Below, in pieces: positions 26,232-35,337 of a stretch of DNA of 64,000 bases (position 1 is the stretch's first letter; every line of letters begins with the position of its first letter). Source of the DNA: Oscillatoriophycideae cyanobacterium NC_groundwater_1537_Pr4_S-0.65um_50_18 (lineage in GTDB: Bacteria > Cyanobacteriota > Cyanobacteriia > Elainellales > Elainellaceae); the NCBI GenBank assembly GCA_016208305.1, contig JACQYI010000060.1, positions 124,001 through 188,000 of the forward strand. The letters are read 5' to 3'. The notes under the pieces were generated by a model, which was given only the letters and a program-made list of their open reading frames with translations, was not told where the DNA came from and did not search any database. The position numbers were made by a program, and so were the translations under genes.

Positions 26232-26482
26232 GAATTGGCTGGTAGATCGTACTTGTGGCGTTGTTCTTCAGCAAAGTCTTGAAAAGACCGGAATTGCCCA
26301 GACTCAAAATTATCTAGCCCTTGCTGAATGCCCTGAATCGCCTCTTCGGAATCTTGCACCTCCCACTCTAAGGCACTGGCTAGCAATTCAGACGCAATAA
26401 AGCTAACATCTTTACCTCTCTGAACCGCCCTGTCACGCAGCAATGCCTCTAATTCGGGACTCAGGGTAACAACAATTGTCAT
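26228..26482 (-). CDS. Antitoxin of RelE/ParE pair
   Basis: This 84-residue protein begins with a ribbon-helix-helix-like strand and helix (TIVVTLSPELEALLRDRA, then FIASELLASAL). An acidic C-terminal region (DSEEAIQGIQQGLDNFESG) would bind the toxin. A GAGGTTG Shine-Dalgarno precedes the ATG. The TAA stop overlaps the presumed toxin start. It probably represses its own promoter, as type II antitoxins do. Confidence 0.75.
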   Translation of the reverse strand: MTIVVTLSPELEALLRDRAVQRGKDVSFIASELLASALEWEVQDSEEAIQGIQQGLDNFESGQFRSFQDFAEEQRHKYDLPANS

Positions 26483-26739
26483 CGAACAACCTCATTGCAA
26501 GACAAAGCCTCCATGCTGCATTTTAGCAAAAGAGAGTCGCCGCTATGCTTCCTTCGGAGATCGCATCTTGTGTATCTATTTTGCCATCGTAGTTTTTGAA
26601 AGATGTTGCATCAGTAGCAGCTTAAGATTCAAACCGACGGCGATTGTCCCATTATCATCTCAAGCGATCGCACCATCATTCCCACCGATCGCTTCCCGAA
26701 GGGCAACACGGGCGATCGCACTTTACGCTTTCCTGTGGG

Positions 26740-27024
26740 CTAATAAACTTCATCATGGGTTCCAATGTCGAGCAAAACAATGACTTCGCTATTTATCTCC
26801 GTATCCTGTTCAATAGAGAAAATAACGCGACAGTCATAGCCACAATAGCAGGATTGAAGACCGTTAAACCTACCGCTCAGTTTGTGGATGCCTAAGCTTG
26901 GGGTAAATACGTCTGCTTCCATTTGTTGTAAGGTTTCTTCAATGCGTTGCTGGAGGTCGGCGTTCCGTTTGACAAACTTGCGGAATGCTCGTTTGAACTT
27001 TGGAGTCAAAACCAACGGTCTCAT
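26740..27024 (-). CDS. RelE/YafQ-like mRNA interferase toxin
   Basis: This 94-residue protein carries the RelE/YafQ pattern: LTPKFKRAFRKFVKRN, then IEETLQQM, HKLSGRFNGLQSCYCGYDCRVIFSI and IVLLDIGTHDEVY. The final His and Tyr are conserved in active members. It should cleave ribosome-bound mRNA. The start ATG overlaps the antitoxin stop by four bases (27021-27024). It is the third toxin-antitoxin pair in 2 kb, all on the same strand. Confidence 0.85.
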   Translation of the reverse strand: MRPLVLTPKFKRAFRKFVKRNADLQQRIEETLQQMEADVFTPSLGIHKLSGRFNGLQSCYCGYDCRVIFSIEQDTEINSEVIVLLDIGTHDEVY

Positions 27025-27248
27025 TCTTCTGACTCTTCTAAAGACTGGCGCAGCGCTACAATGACATTCTCGGCTGACTGGTGTTGAAATTTACCTGCAC
27101 GAAAATCAGCTAAGGTTTGTTGAGCATCCGCAGCCATGTCTGCACGACGACTCTCGTAGTGTCGGTTTTGCAGAAGTTTTATCAGCATTTCTTGCTGCTC
27201 GTAGGGCAATTTCAGAGCGCTTTCTAGAATCTGATTAAGGGTGCTCAT
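27021..27248 (-). CDS. Antitoxin of RelE/YafQ-like pair
   Basis: This 75-residue protein has a helical N terminus (LNQILESALKLPYEQQEML), a short basic linker and a helical, acidic C terminus (VALRQSLEESEE). It resembles cyanobacterial antitoxins that partner RelE/StbE-like toxins. The four-base ATGA overlap with the toxin shows coupling. The N-terminal DNA-binding fold cannot be named with confidence. Confidence 0.75.
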   Translation of the reverse strand: MSTLNQILESALKLPYEQQEMLIKLLQNRHYESRRADMAADAQQTLADFRAGKFQHQSAENVIVALRQSLEESEE

Positions 27249-27824
27249 AGCGTTGGGCTACTGCCTCTCAGGTCGAATGGTTTGCGAAGCTAAGTAAATT
27301 GTATCGCCCATCTCCTCAGCTTGTAAGCCGCTTCTTCCTCACAGATTGATTCACCCTAGCAACTTATGTTCATAACTCACTAGCAACTTTGCGATCGCCT
27401 CCTGAATTCTGAGCAACATGAGCGATCGCCCCCTCATCACCTCCACCGATCGCTTCCCGACACCTTTCAGAAAACCGATCGCCCCTTCACGAATCGCCTC
27501 CTGAATCTGGTCAGCATGCAGAGTGCGTTGCGATCGAGCAAACAGCACCGTCAATGTTCGTATCGTTTCTATGCACGAGAAATGACGTTAGAATTCCTAT
27601 AAAAATAGTGTGACAAGCCTAAAATTGTGCAAACTTTCTAGAAGCTTCATGCACTAAGTTAGCCTTGTCAGTCCACTACGCGATCTGTGAGATGGTTGAT
27701 TGAACGGTAACTTGAGCAGCCTAACGGCTCGGATTATCAGTACCAGAGAACTTAAAACGAAGCAGGAAATATCTCGATACGTCTGCTGTGTTTAATTACA
27801 GTCTCTTGCCAAATGCATTGGGAA
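27249..27824. other. HIP1-rich intergenic region
   Basis: No convincing gene lies here. It is dense in CGATCGC-type octamers and contains two copies of CGCCTCCTGAATYTG. A minus-strand open frame (27351-27554) lacks a Shine-Dalgarno sequence and is made mostly of HIP1-derived codons. The first 82-bp direct repeat occupies 27528-27611. Confidence 0.4.
27528..27611. repeat. 82-bp direct repeat, copy 1
   Basis: The sequence matches 29428-29509 at roughly 90% identity by eye, including CAATGTTCGTATCG and GAGAAATGACGTTAGAATTC. The two copies bracket the DUF6602 gene, the HEARO-like RNA and a 66-residue gene. Confidence 0.85.
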
Positions 27825-28706
27825 TCAAGACTCATCTAGGTTTATGAAGCCACGAATTTGATTATCCGTGTCACTAATATAATCAGCCATCTCTGGAAAA
27901 AGAATAGTAGTTTGTGAAACTCCCATGAAAACGTAAGTTGCAAATAATTTATAATGCATAACTTGATCGTTAGTCGGTTGCATGAATCTGTTTTTCAGGT
28001 GTATGTATCCAAGGGCTGGATACATCATAGGTCTGCGTTCGTCTGGATCATAATATAGCAATAACCCATCTTCTAGACTTAAAATTAAATTGTGCCTGTA
28101 TCTATAGGGTAGATTAGTGTGATATAGTTGATTGATTTCGCTAGCTATATCTTGAATATTAAAGTCAAGCTTTTGGCATATAATAAATGTGAATAATTGA
28201 TCATATGGACAAGTCTCTGGATCGTAATCACCTGTAATTACTTTCCTTATAATTGTCTTGGTTTTGAGGTTTTCCCTTTGCTTTTTAACATTAGTAAGCT
28301 TATTGATTGCATTCTTAAAATCTTGCTTAGATAAGACTGACTTTATTTCTCCGATAGCACAGACTGTTTCAACAGGAAAGAATCTTTGCCTACTCTCAGA
28401 CTGGATTAAGGGAGTAACTTGTGCATCATAAACAACTATGTCGCATTGTGTACTAATTTCGTCATTAGGACTGATGATAAAACCTTGAGAGATGTCTAAG
28501 TTCATCGGGACTACAAATTTTAAAAAATCTTTTACTATTGCTTCCCTGTACGAGCCATATTCGCCAGGATGAATCAGCTTACGCTGATTTTCATCATAGA
28601 AGAGCAGTTTAGAAACATTGGAAAATGAGTTTTTGAAAATCTCTATTTGTTCCAATAACAGTTGCTCAAATATTTTGCTTGCCACAATTGATACTTTATT
28701 CTCCAC
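27825..28706 (-). CDS. DUF6602 nuclease-like protein
   Basis: This protein has about 293 residues from GTG 28706, where GAGAGG lies nine bases upstream; the frame is open to a weak TTG at 28748. It has the DUF6602 pattern: YGSYREAIVKDFLKFVVP, then SQGFIISPNDEISTQCDIVVYD and FPVETVCAIGEIKS. The E...D...ExK spacing is that of a PDDEXK nuclease fold. The rest is a less conserved helical and beta domain. Such proteins often lie in defence or mobile regions. A restriction-like role is inferred. The gene is AT-rich relative to neighbours and sits inside a segment bounded by 82-bp repeats, suggesting acquisition. Confidence 0.7.
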   Translation of the reverse strand: MENKVSIVASKIFEQLLLEQIEIFKNSFSNVSKLLFYDENQRKLIHPGEYGSYREAIVKDFLKFVVPMNLDISQGFIISPNDEISTQCDIVVYDAQVTPLIQSESRQRFFPVETVCAIGEIKSVLSKQDFKNAINKLTNVKKQRENLKTKTIIRKVITGDYDPETCPYDQLFTFIICQKLDFNIQDIASEINQLYHTNLPYRYRHNLILSLEDGLLLYYDPDERRPMMYPALGYIHLKNRFMQPTNDQVMHYKLFATYVFMGVSQTTILFPEMADYISDTDNQIRGFINLDES

Positions 28707-28828
28707 GCTTACACTGCCTCTCCCACAGCCGCCCGATCGCCCCTTCAAAAATCAAAGAATCCTGACAAAAGCTGTAACAAATTTCTCAGTACGCTTGCAT
28801 TCATGCCCGGTTTTATTTTATGCTTTCC

Positions 28829-29001
28829 CGAACTGGTGAGACGCCAGTGAAACGAGCTTAAGGTATGGACGCGGCTGCGGGGGGCTTGGAACACCCCCAC
28901 AACCGCTAACCTGCCGTCTGGGTTGGCAGAAGGCTGGCTGAGTTGATTTTAAGTCATCGAATGCCTTGCTAATGCAAAAACAAAGTGGTTGGCTAACCAC
29001 G
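28829..29001 (+). ncRNA. HEARO/omegaRNA-like structured RNA without IscB
   Basis: This stretch folds well on the plus strand. It has ACTGG/CCAGT with a GAAACGAGC run after it, a GACG...CGTC outer stem enclosing a GCGG-GGGGG hairpin closed by CCCCC-CCGC, a CTGCC/GGCAG hairpin, a TTTTAAGTCATCGAATGCC linker, and a final GTGGTT-GGCT-AACCAC hairpin. The order and the GTGAAACGAGCTTAAGG-type motif recall the HEARO RNA (the omegaRNA of IscB) in cyanobacteria, recognised from memory only. No IscB gene follows; a small unrelated gene starts at 29051. It would be a stand-alone copy or relic. Confidence 0.5.
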
Positions 29002-29050
29002 CCTTAAGCTTTTCTTCTCTACAAACACCCATTAGCAAGGTAATACCATC

Positions 29051-29251
29051 ATGACGACAGAGTTCAACGAACTGCTGACAGACCATCCTGCCGATCGATC
29101 GCAGATCTGGCTCATTGGCACACGCGAGCAGGTGATGCATTTGATCAACGAATGCTACGTGAAGGGATTAACGGATGACCGCGCCAAGTTCACGCCCATC
29201 ATTCCCTTACCCTTTGGCAACGGTAAATACATGACGATACTGGTGCGCTAG
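29051..29251 (+). CDS. Small conserved cyanobacterial protein
   Basis: This 66-residue soluble protein has a mixed alpha/beta pattern (DRSQIWLIGTREQVMHLINE, then FTPIIPLPFGNGKYMTILVR). AAGGTAAT lies eight bases before the ATG. I recall similar short hypothetical proteins in cyanobacteria but no function. It is followed by a 13-bp hairpin at 29265-29300. Its position directly downstream of the HEARO-like RNA is where an IscB gene would normally be, but it bears no HNH or RuvC motif. Confidence 0.6.
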   Translation: MTTEFNELLTDHPADRSQIWLIGTREQVMHLINECYVKGLTDDRAKFTPIIPLPFGNGKYMTILVR

Positions 29252-29264
29252 AAACAAGAGACAC

Positions 29265-29300
29265 GACAAAGCCATTGCGATCGATCACAATGGCTTTGTC
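29265..29300 (+). terminator. Hairpin after the small gene
   Basis: GACAAAGCCATTG (29265-29277) pairs perfectly with 29288-29300 around a CGATCGATCA loop. It lies 14 bases past the stop at 29251. The core belongs to the CAATGGC palindrome family of this region. Confidence 0.65.
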
Positions 29301-29370
29301 ATCAACCACAATGGCATTGCAGGCGATCGCAATCTTAATTGCAGACCTGACAATCTGACTGCATCAAGTC

Positions 29371-29404
29371 ACAATCCTATTGCAGCTAACTGCAATGCCA
29401 TTGT
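29371..29404. repeat. CAATGGCATTG-family hairpin
   Basis: ATTGCAG-CTAA-CTGCAAT (29379-29396) extends outwards to ACAAT/ATTGT. It resembles the perfect hairpin at 30276-30309. Several further CAATGGCATTGC half-copies lie at 29300-29340. Confidence 0.5.
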
Positions 29405-29427
29405 AGCTACACAGCATGTAGGGTATA

Positions 29428-29509
29428 TTGCGATCGAGTAAACGCACTGTCAATGTTCGTATCGCTTCTACGCACGAGAAATGACGTTAGAATTCTCATG
29501 AAAATGGTG
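29428..29509. repeat. 82-bp direct repeat, copy 2
   Basis: This is the second copy of 27528-27611, in the same orientation, with scattered substitutions and one 1-base gap. The interval between this copy and the gene ending at 29646 shows no other feature. Confidence 0.85.
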
Positions 29510-29645
29510 CGTTCGCTATGTCGCAGCATACCTTACGCAATTCAATTATTTAAAGGTCGTTTTTTCTGGAAAAGGGTATTATGCTCCCAAAATCAACTCT
29601 CTTTGTATCTTGTGATTCTAGATGCCATAGCTATCTCGAAATGTA

Positions 29646-30167
29646 TTATGTTGTCCAATTTCTTCTTCTCAGGGTTCCAATATACTCATCGTAAATATCG
29701 CGATATTCCAACTCAAAAATGATCTTTTTCAATGAGATAAGTACTTGGTCGTAGTAATCCTGAAATTCAGAGCTTACATAGTCGGCAGAAATTTCTAGTA
29801 AAGCCTTCTGATCACCAGCACTTATAGAAAATTGTGAGCTTGTACTTACTTTTGTCCAACCATTCTTTTGTTGAAGGATTGGCATCGCATCTCTAAGGTT
29901 ATTCTTAATCTTCAATTCGTTTTCATAAACTTTTACATTTGAGCACAACATAGGGCCAGTCCCATCATTGCGGATTTCAATCCTAATAGAATTTTCAGAA
30001 GTGGTAAAGTGTATTTTCCCAATCGGTCTAACTGACAAGCGATTGTGCTTGTGCTGTAACTCAAGAGAAAAATATCCAATAAGGATAGAAGCTACTGATA
30101 CAAGTAGAGCACACAACGCAATTATCGTGTCAGCATTATTCTGAATATGTTTCAAAATCTCTTGCAA
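29646..30167 (-). CDS. Single-pass membrane hypothetical protein
   Basis: This 173-residue protein has one membrane helix (about 13-37, TIIALCALLVSVASILIGYF). A soluble beta-rich domain follows (about 45-150; IHFTTSENSIRIEIRNDGTG and later strands). The C-terminal part is helical and charged. The N-terminal end is short and polar, so the bulk would be cytoplasmic or periplasmic depending on topology. Proteins of this plan are common in accessory regions. I do not recognise the domain. It is AT-rich relative to carB downstream. The start lacks a strong Shine-Dalgarno sequence. Confidence 0.55.
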   Translation of the reverse strand: MQEILKHIQNNADTIIALCALLVSVASILIGYFSLELQHKHNRLSVRPIGKIHFTTSENSIRIEIRNDGTGPMLCSNVKVYENELKIKNNLRDAMPILQQKNGWTKVSTSSQFSISAGDQKALLEISADYVSSEFQDYYDQVLISLKKIIFELEYRDIYDEYIGTLRRRNWTT

Positions 30168-30275
30168 TTAATGTCTGGCTCCTTTTGCATACCCCTAGGT
30201 GATGCCTAACGCTCGCGCTCACCGGACGCAGATAACCTTCGCAACAATAAGCTATATCTTCTAATTGCAGCGCTG

Positions 30276-30309
30276 ACAATGGCATTGTAGCCAACTACAA
30301 TGCCATTGT
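30276..30309 (-). terminator. Perfect 15-bp hairpin downstream of carB
   Basis: ACAATGGCATTGTAG (30276-30290), loop CCAA, then the exact complement (30295-30309). It lies 41 bases after the carB stop on the minus strand, so it may end that transcript. It belongs to the CAATGGCATTG palindrome family. Confidence 0.6.
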
Positions 30310-30350
30310 GGTTACTTAACCATCTGCTTCATCCGTTCCCTATCCGCTGT

Positions 30351-33300
30351 CTAAAGACCCAGATGTTCCTGCAACGACTTCACCTCTAACGGCTGCGATT
30401 GCAGCGATCGAATGGCGGCAGCAGTCGCATTGGCTCCGGCGATCGTCGTCACAATGGGGATCTTTTGTAAGAGCGCAGTTTGGCGGATGGAGCGATCGTC
30501 AATTTGGGCGGTGGCTCCAATCGGCGTGTTGATGATCAGCTGAATCCGATGATTCTTAATCGAGTCGAGGATGTTGGGTCTGCCTTCATGCAGCTTCAGG
30601 ATCAGCTCGACCTCAATGCCCTGCTCTTGCAACGCCTTGCGAGTTCCAGACGTGGCCACGACCTGAAAGCCCAGGCTGATCAGATCTTTGACCACCGGAA
30701 TCGCTGATGCCTTATCGCGATCGTTCATCGAGACAAACACTGTGCCCGACTGCGGCAGCACCTGAGACGCGCCCAGTTCTGCCTTGGCAAACGCCTTACC
30801 AAAGTCGGCATCAATGCCCATGACTTCGCCAGTCGATCGCATTTCAGGGCCAAGAATAATATCGGTGCCGGGGAATTTGGCGAAGGGCAAGACCGCCTCT
30901 TTCACCGAGATGTGAGTGGGAATCACTTCAGTGGTGTAGTCCAAAGCCTCTAGCGACTTGCCCGACATCACCCGCACCGCCATTTTTGCCAGCGGCACGC
31001 CGATCGCCTTCGAGACAAAGGGTACCGTGCGCGAGGCGCGGGGGTTGGCTTCCAGAATGTAGACCTGTTCGCCCTGCACAGCAAACTGGATGTTCATTAG
31101 CCCAACTACGTTGAGGGCTTTTGCCAGGGCGATCGTCCAGGTGCGAATCACGCCCATAACGTCATCCGATAGGGTGACGGTCGGAATTGAGCAAGCCGAA
31201 TCGCCAGAGTGAATCCCCGCCTGTTCGATATGCTCCATGATGCCGCCGATAACGACGTTGCCTTGCTGATCGGCGATCGCGTCTACATCTACCTCAATGG
31301 CGTTTTCTAGAAACTGGTCGATCAAAATCGGGTGATCGGGTTCTACCAACACGGCGTAGGTCATGTAGCGCTCTAGGTCGGTGTCAGAGTAGACAATTTC
31401 CATCGCGCGACCGCCCAAGACGTAGCTGGGGCGCACCACCACCGGATAGCCGATCCGCTGTGCTACATCGCGGGATTCCTCGAAGCTGCGGGCGAGTCCG
31501 TTGGCGGGTTGGCGGATGTCGAGCTGCCGCAGAATTTTTTCAAACCGCTCCCGGTCTTCGGCCACATCGATCGAGTCGGGCGAGGTGCCCCAGATTTTGG
31601 TGACAATTTCGGGGTGAGTATTCAGATATTTTTGGAGCGGAATCGCCAACTTCAGCGGCGTTTGGCCGCCAAATTGAATGATCACGCCCTCTGGCTGTTC
31701 CGCTTCTAGGATGTTGAGGACATCCTCTTTGGTCAGCGGTTCAAAGTAGAGGCGATCGCTCGTGTCGTAATCTGTCGAAACCGTTTCAGGGTTGGAGTTA
31801 ACCATGATGGTTTCAAAGCCGTCATCCCGCAGGGCAAATGAGGCATGACAGCAGCAGTAGTCAAACTCGATTCCCTGCCCAATCCGGTTGGGGCCTCCGC
31901 CCAAAATCATCACCTTGCGGCGATCGGAAGGCAGCACTTCCGATTCCACCACGCTCTCTTCGCCCTCTTCGCCCAGCGACGCACCCGACTCATAGGTGGA
32001 ATAGTAGTAGGGGGTGAGGGCTTCAAATTCTGCCGCGCAGGTATCTACCGTTTTGTACACCGGAGTGATGCCTAGGCTCTTGCGGTAGGCGCGCACTTCG
32101 TCTTCGTGGGTTTTGGTGGCGTAGGCAATTTGGCGATCGCTAAATCCTTGCTGCTTCACGCCATACATGACCTCGCGGGTTAGCTTGGTCAGCGGCGTTT
32201 TCTTCAGGTACTTTTCGGTTTCCAACAGATCTCGCAGCTTATCGAGGAACCACAGATCGATCGCCGTCAGCTCATAAATTTCTTCCACGGTCATGCCCAG
32301 CAGCATGGCTTGCCGCACGGTAAAGATCCGCTCAGGGTTGGGGATGCGCAGTCCAGAGCGAATTTGCTCCAGGCTGGGCAGCTTCTCGACGCGATCGCAG
32401 CCCCAGCCTGCCCGACCTGTTTCTAGAGAGCGCAGCGCCTTTTGAAACGACTCTTGAAACGTGCGTCCGATCGCCATTGCCTCGCCCACCGACTTCATTT
32501 GGGTGGTCAGGGTTGGCGTGGAGCCAGGGAATTTCTCGAAGGCAAAGCGGGGAATCTTGGTGACGACATAATCGATCGTCGGCTCAAAGCTGGCCGGAGT
32601 CTTTTTGGTAATGTCGTTGGGAATCTCATCCAAGGTATAGCCAACCGCCAGCTTTGCCGCCATTTTGGCGATCGGGAAGCCTGTTGCCTTCGAGGCCAGT
32701 GCCGAACTGCGGGACACACGCGGATTCATCTCAATCACCACCACTTCACCCGTTTCGGGATTGACGGCAAACTGAATGTTGGAACCGCCCGTTTCCACGC
32801 CAATCTCGCGGATGATTTTGATCGAGGCATCCCGCAACCGCTGATATTCTTTATCCGTCAGGGTTTGCGCCGGGGCAACCGTGATCGAATCACCTGTGTG
32901 AATCCCCATCGGGTCAAGGTTTTCGATCGAGCAGATAATCACAACGTTATCGGCTAGGTCGCGCATCACCTCTAGCTCATATTCCTTCCAGCCCAGCAGC
33001 GACTTCTCGATCAGAATCTGCGACACTGGACTGGCATCCAGACCCGACTGGGAAATTTGCTCAAATTCTTCCTGGTTATAGGCAATGCCGCCGCCTGTGC
33101 CGCCCATCGTAAAGGCAGGACGAATAATCAAGGGGTAAGAGCCAATCTCGATGCCTACGGCCTTGGCTTCCTTCATGGTTTCGGCCAGCCCTGAAGGGCA
33201 AACCCCGACGCCGATGCGCGCCATCGCTTCTTTAAACAGCTTGCGGTCTTCTGCCATCTCGATCGCGGGCAATTTCGCGCCAATTAGCTCCACGTTGTAT

Positions 33301-33629
33301 TTATCTAACGTGCCGTTTTTCGCCAGAGATACCGCTAAGTTCAATGCCGTTTGTCCGCCCATAGTCGGTAGCAGCGCATCAGGACGCTCTTTCTCGATAA
33401 TTTTGGCGACAATTTCCGGGGTCAGCGGCTCAATATAGGTGCGATCGGCGGTTTCGGGGTCGGTCATGATGGTTGCAGGGTTGGAGTTGACCAACACCAC
33501 CTCATAGCCTTCATCTCGTAGGGCTTTGCAGGCTTGGGTGCCCGAATAGTCAAACTCACAGGCTTGCCCAATGACGATCGGGCCAGAGCCAATCAGCAAA
33601 ATTTTGTGGAGATCATCGCGGCGCGGCAT
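30351..33629 (-). CDS. carB: Carbamoyl-phosphate synthase large subunit
   Basis: This 1092-residue enzyme makes carbamoyl phosphate from bicarbonate, ammonia (from CarA) and two ATP, for pyrimidine and arginine synthesis. It shows two homologous ATP-grasp halves. The first opens with [20 protein letters not shown] and contains [16 protein letters not shown]. The second opens with [20 protein letters not shown] and contains [15 protein letters not shown]. Between them is the oligomerisation domain. The C terminus is the allosteric MGS-like domain (about 945-1092; [18 protein letters not shown]). The length is typical of the family. The ATG at 33629 gives the standard N terminus ([14 protein letters not shown]). 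It is a solitary gene here, with carA elsewhere. Confidence 0.98.
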   Translation of the reverse strand: MPRRDDLHKILLIGSGPIVIGQACEFDYSGTQACKALRDEGYEVVLVNSNPATIMTDPETADRTYIEPLTPEIVAKIIEKERPDALLPTMGGQTALNLAVSLAKNGTLDKYNVELIGAKLPAIEMAEDRKLFKEAMARIGVGVCPSGLAETMKEAKAVGIEIGSYPLIIRPAFTMGGTGGGIAYNQEEFEQISQSGLDASPVSQILIEKSLLGWKEYELEVMRDLADNVVIICSIENLDPMGIHTGDSITVAPAQTLTDKEYQRLRDASIKIIREIGVETGGSNIQFAVNPETGEVVVIEMNPRVSRSSALASKATGFPIAKMAAKLAVGYTLDEIPNDITKKTPASFEPTIDYVVTKIPRFAFEKFPGSTPTLTTQMKSVGEAMAIGRTFQESFQKALRSLETGRAGWGCDRVEKLPSLEQIRSGLRIPNPERIFTVRQAMLLGMTVEEIYELTAIDLWFLDKLRDLLETEKYLKKTPLTKLTREVMYGVKQQGFSDRQIAYATKTHEDEVRAYRKSLGITPVYKTVDTCAAEFEALTPYYYSTYESGASLGEEGEESVVESEVLPSDRRKVMILGGGPNRIGQGIEFDYCCCHASFALRDDGFETIMVNSNPETVSTDYDTSDRLYFEPLTKEDVLNILEAEQPEGVIIQFGGQTPLKLAIPLQKYLNTHPEIVTKIWGTSPDSIDVAEDRERFEKILRQLDIRQPANGLARSFEESRDVAQRIGYPVVVRPSYVLGGRAMEIVYSDTDLERYMTYAVLVEPDHPILIDQFLENAIEVDVDAIADQQGNVVIGGIMEHIEQAGIHSGDSACSIPTVTLSDDVMGVIRTWTIALAKALNVVGLMNIQFAVQGEQVYILEANPRASRTVPFVSKAIGVPLAKMAVRVMSGKSLEALDYTTEVIPTHISVKEAVLPFAKFPGTDIILGPEMRSTGEVMGIDADFGKAFAKAELGASQVLPQSGTVFVSMNDRDKASAIPVVKDLISLGFQVVATSGTRKALQEQGIEVELILKLHEGRPNILDSIKNHRIQLIINTPIGATAQIDDRSIRQTALLQKIPIVTTIAGANATAAAIRSLQSQPLEVKSLQEHLGL

Positions 33630-33844
33630 AGGTCAGACCCAACTCACTGATTTAAATCCCACTTATTGTAAAGGCATTGGGGCGATCGTTTTGAATCAAC
33701 TGATTCAAGTTTTGGGACAACCTTCTGTAAAAATGAAGGGTTCTGAGTTTGCGAGAGTACCCATCGGGGGAATGTGGGCGAGCTATGCATTTTCCATACT
33801 GGAAGTCAAGCTTTCAAGATTGACTTAACATAAGGAAAAGCAAT

Positions 33845-35326
33845 ATGGGCGCAATAGACGTTAAGTATGCTGAACTTGGAGGGGCTGGCGGATGGCTCGG
33901 TGCGCCAACCACGCCCGAAACCACAGCACCCGACGGAGTTGGAGCTTTTAGACATTTTGCCAATGGTTCAATTTATTGGTCTCCAGCAACGGGTGCCCAT
34001 GAAGTGCATGGATTGATTCGATCTAAGTGGTCGTCCTTGGGCTGGGAACGTAGTTTCTTGGGCTATCCCCTCACTGATGAACTAGCGACTCCCGACGGAC
34101 GTGGACGCTACAACCATTTCCAGGGTGGTTCGATTTACTGGACTTCTGAAACGGGTGCCTATGAAGTGCATGGCGCTATTCGCGGCAAGTGGGCAGAGTT
34201 GGGCTGGGAGCGCAGTTTCTTAGGCTACCCCCTGACGGATGAGTTGGTGACTCCTGACGGACGCGGACGCTACAACCACTTTCAGGGTGGCTCGATTTAC
34301 TGGACTCCCCAAACGGGTGCCTATGAAGTGCATGGCGCTATTCGCGGCAAGTGGGCAGAGTTAGGCTGGGAGCGCAGTTTCTTGGGCTATCCCCTGACAG
34401 ATGAGTTGGTGACTCCCGACGGACGCGGACGCTACAACCACTTTCAAGGTGGCTCGATTTACTGGACTCCTGAAACGGGGGCGCATGAAGTACATGGCGC
34501 TATTCGCGGCAAATGGGCAGATTTGGGCTGGGAGCGCAGTTTCTTGGGCTATCCCCTCACCGATGAGTTGGTAACTCCCGACGGACGCGGACGCTACAAC
34601 CACTTTCAGGGTGGCTCGATTTACTGGACTCCCCAAACGGGGGCACATGTCATCTATGGCGCAATTCGAGAAAAGTGGGCTTCTATGGGCTGGGAACGCA
34701 GTCGGTTGGGTTATCCCACCACGGATGAGCTGCCGAGCCGAGCCGGAATCGGTCGATTCAACAATTTTGAACATGGCTCGATCTACTGGTCTCCCGCCAC
34801 GGGTGCAAACCCTTGCTTTGAAGCCGTACGCCTGCATGTCAAGATTTTGACGACTCCGACGATCGCCATCAATCAAATGCTGGATTCGATGGAGCAGGTG
34901 TATTCGACCGCAGGCATCCGGGTTGATTTGATCTCGACTGAAACGCTCAATTTGCCTGCTTTGAATGATATCGATGTGGGCACTTGCGTCATGGGTGTCA
35001 GCACTGCTGAGCAAATCCAGCTCTTTGCAAACCGCAACAGCGTGGGTGCAAATGAAGTGGTCGTCTACTTTGTGCGATCGACCGTTCCGCCTTTCAATGG
35101 CTGTGCTGCCCATCCTGCCGGAAGACCCGGAGCAGTGGTTGCTCAAGGGGCTTCTCAATGGACGCTTGGCCATGAGGTGGGTCACGTCCTGGGATTACGC
35201 CATGTAGATGACAATAACCGCTTGATGACCGGAAACGGGACTGGAAATATCACCAATCCACCCCCTGATTTTGTCGGCACGGAAGTGTCTACGATGACAG
35301 GAAGTGTCTTAACTCGTGCACTCTAG
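33845..35326 (+). CDS. LGFP-repeat metzincin protease
   Basis: This 493-residue protein has six or so tandem LGFP repeats of 54 residues in the first 320 residues ([30 protein letters not shown]). The C-terminal protease domain holds the metzincin zinc site [11 protein letters not shown] (443-453) and the Met-turn RLMTG. LGFP repeats bind cell-wall or surface polymers; the protease would cut proteins at such a surface. No signal peptide is visible, so export would need another route. The start ATG follows AAGGAAAA. A HEAT-repeat gene begins 11 bases after the stop and is probably co-transcribed. Confidence 0.85.
   Translation: MGAIDVKYAELGGAGGWLGAPTTPETTAPDGVGAFRHFANGSIYWSPATGAHEVHGLIRSKWSSLGWERSFLGYPLTDELATPDGRGRYNHFQGGSIYWTSETGAYEVHGAIRGKWAELGWERSFLGYPLTDELVTPDGRGRYNHFQGGSIYWTPQTGAYEVHGAIRGKWAELGWERSFLGYPLTDELVTPDGRGRYNHFQGGSIYWTPETGAHEVHGAIRGKWADLGWERSFLGYPLTDELVTPDGRGRYNHFQGGSIYWTPQTGAHVIYGAIREKWASMGWERSRLGYPTTDELPSRAGIGRFNNFEHGSIYWSPATGANPCFEAVRLHVKILTTPTIAINQMLDSMEQVYSTAGIRVDLISTETLNLPALNDIDVGTCVMGVSTAEQIQLFANRNSVGANEVVVYFVRSTVPPFNGCAAHPAGRPGAVVAQGASQWTLGHEVGHVLGLRHVDDNNRLMTGNGTGNITNPPPDFVGTEVSTMTGSVLTRAL
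34051..34698 (+). repeat. 162-bp tandem repeats inside the LGFP gene
   Basis: Four near-identical 162-bp units start at 34051, 34213, 34375 and 34537. They encode 54-residue LGFP repeats. The high DNA identity suggests recent duplication or gene conversion; copy number may vary between strains. Confidence 0.9.
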
Positions 35327-35337
35327 AGGAGCCTATT

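Noticed and set aside
25100-27500. Regular HIP1 sites resembling a CRISPR array
   Set aside because: The repeats are isolated GCGATCGC octamers or pairs of direct repeats hundreds of bases apart, with no regular spacers and no cas genes.
27351-27554. Minus-strand 67-codon frame
   Set aside because: Built largely of HIP1 octamers and the 82-bp repeat; no ribosome binding site and no recognisable domain.
28818-29000. Minus-strand 60-codon frame
   Set aside because: It is antisense to the structured RNA region and reads through its stems; Pro/Ser-rich composition comes from the GC stems.
32442-32957. Plus-strand 171-codon frame
   Set aside because: Antisense shadow of carB, whose protein is highly conserved.
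34361-35185. Minus-strand 274-codon frame
   Set aside because: Shadow of the LGFP repeat gene, open because of the repeats' codon bias; the plus-strand protein has clear LGFP and metzincin motifs.
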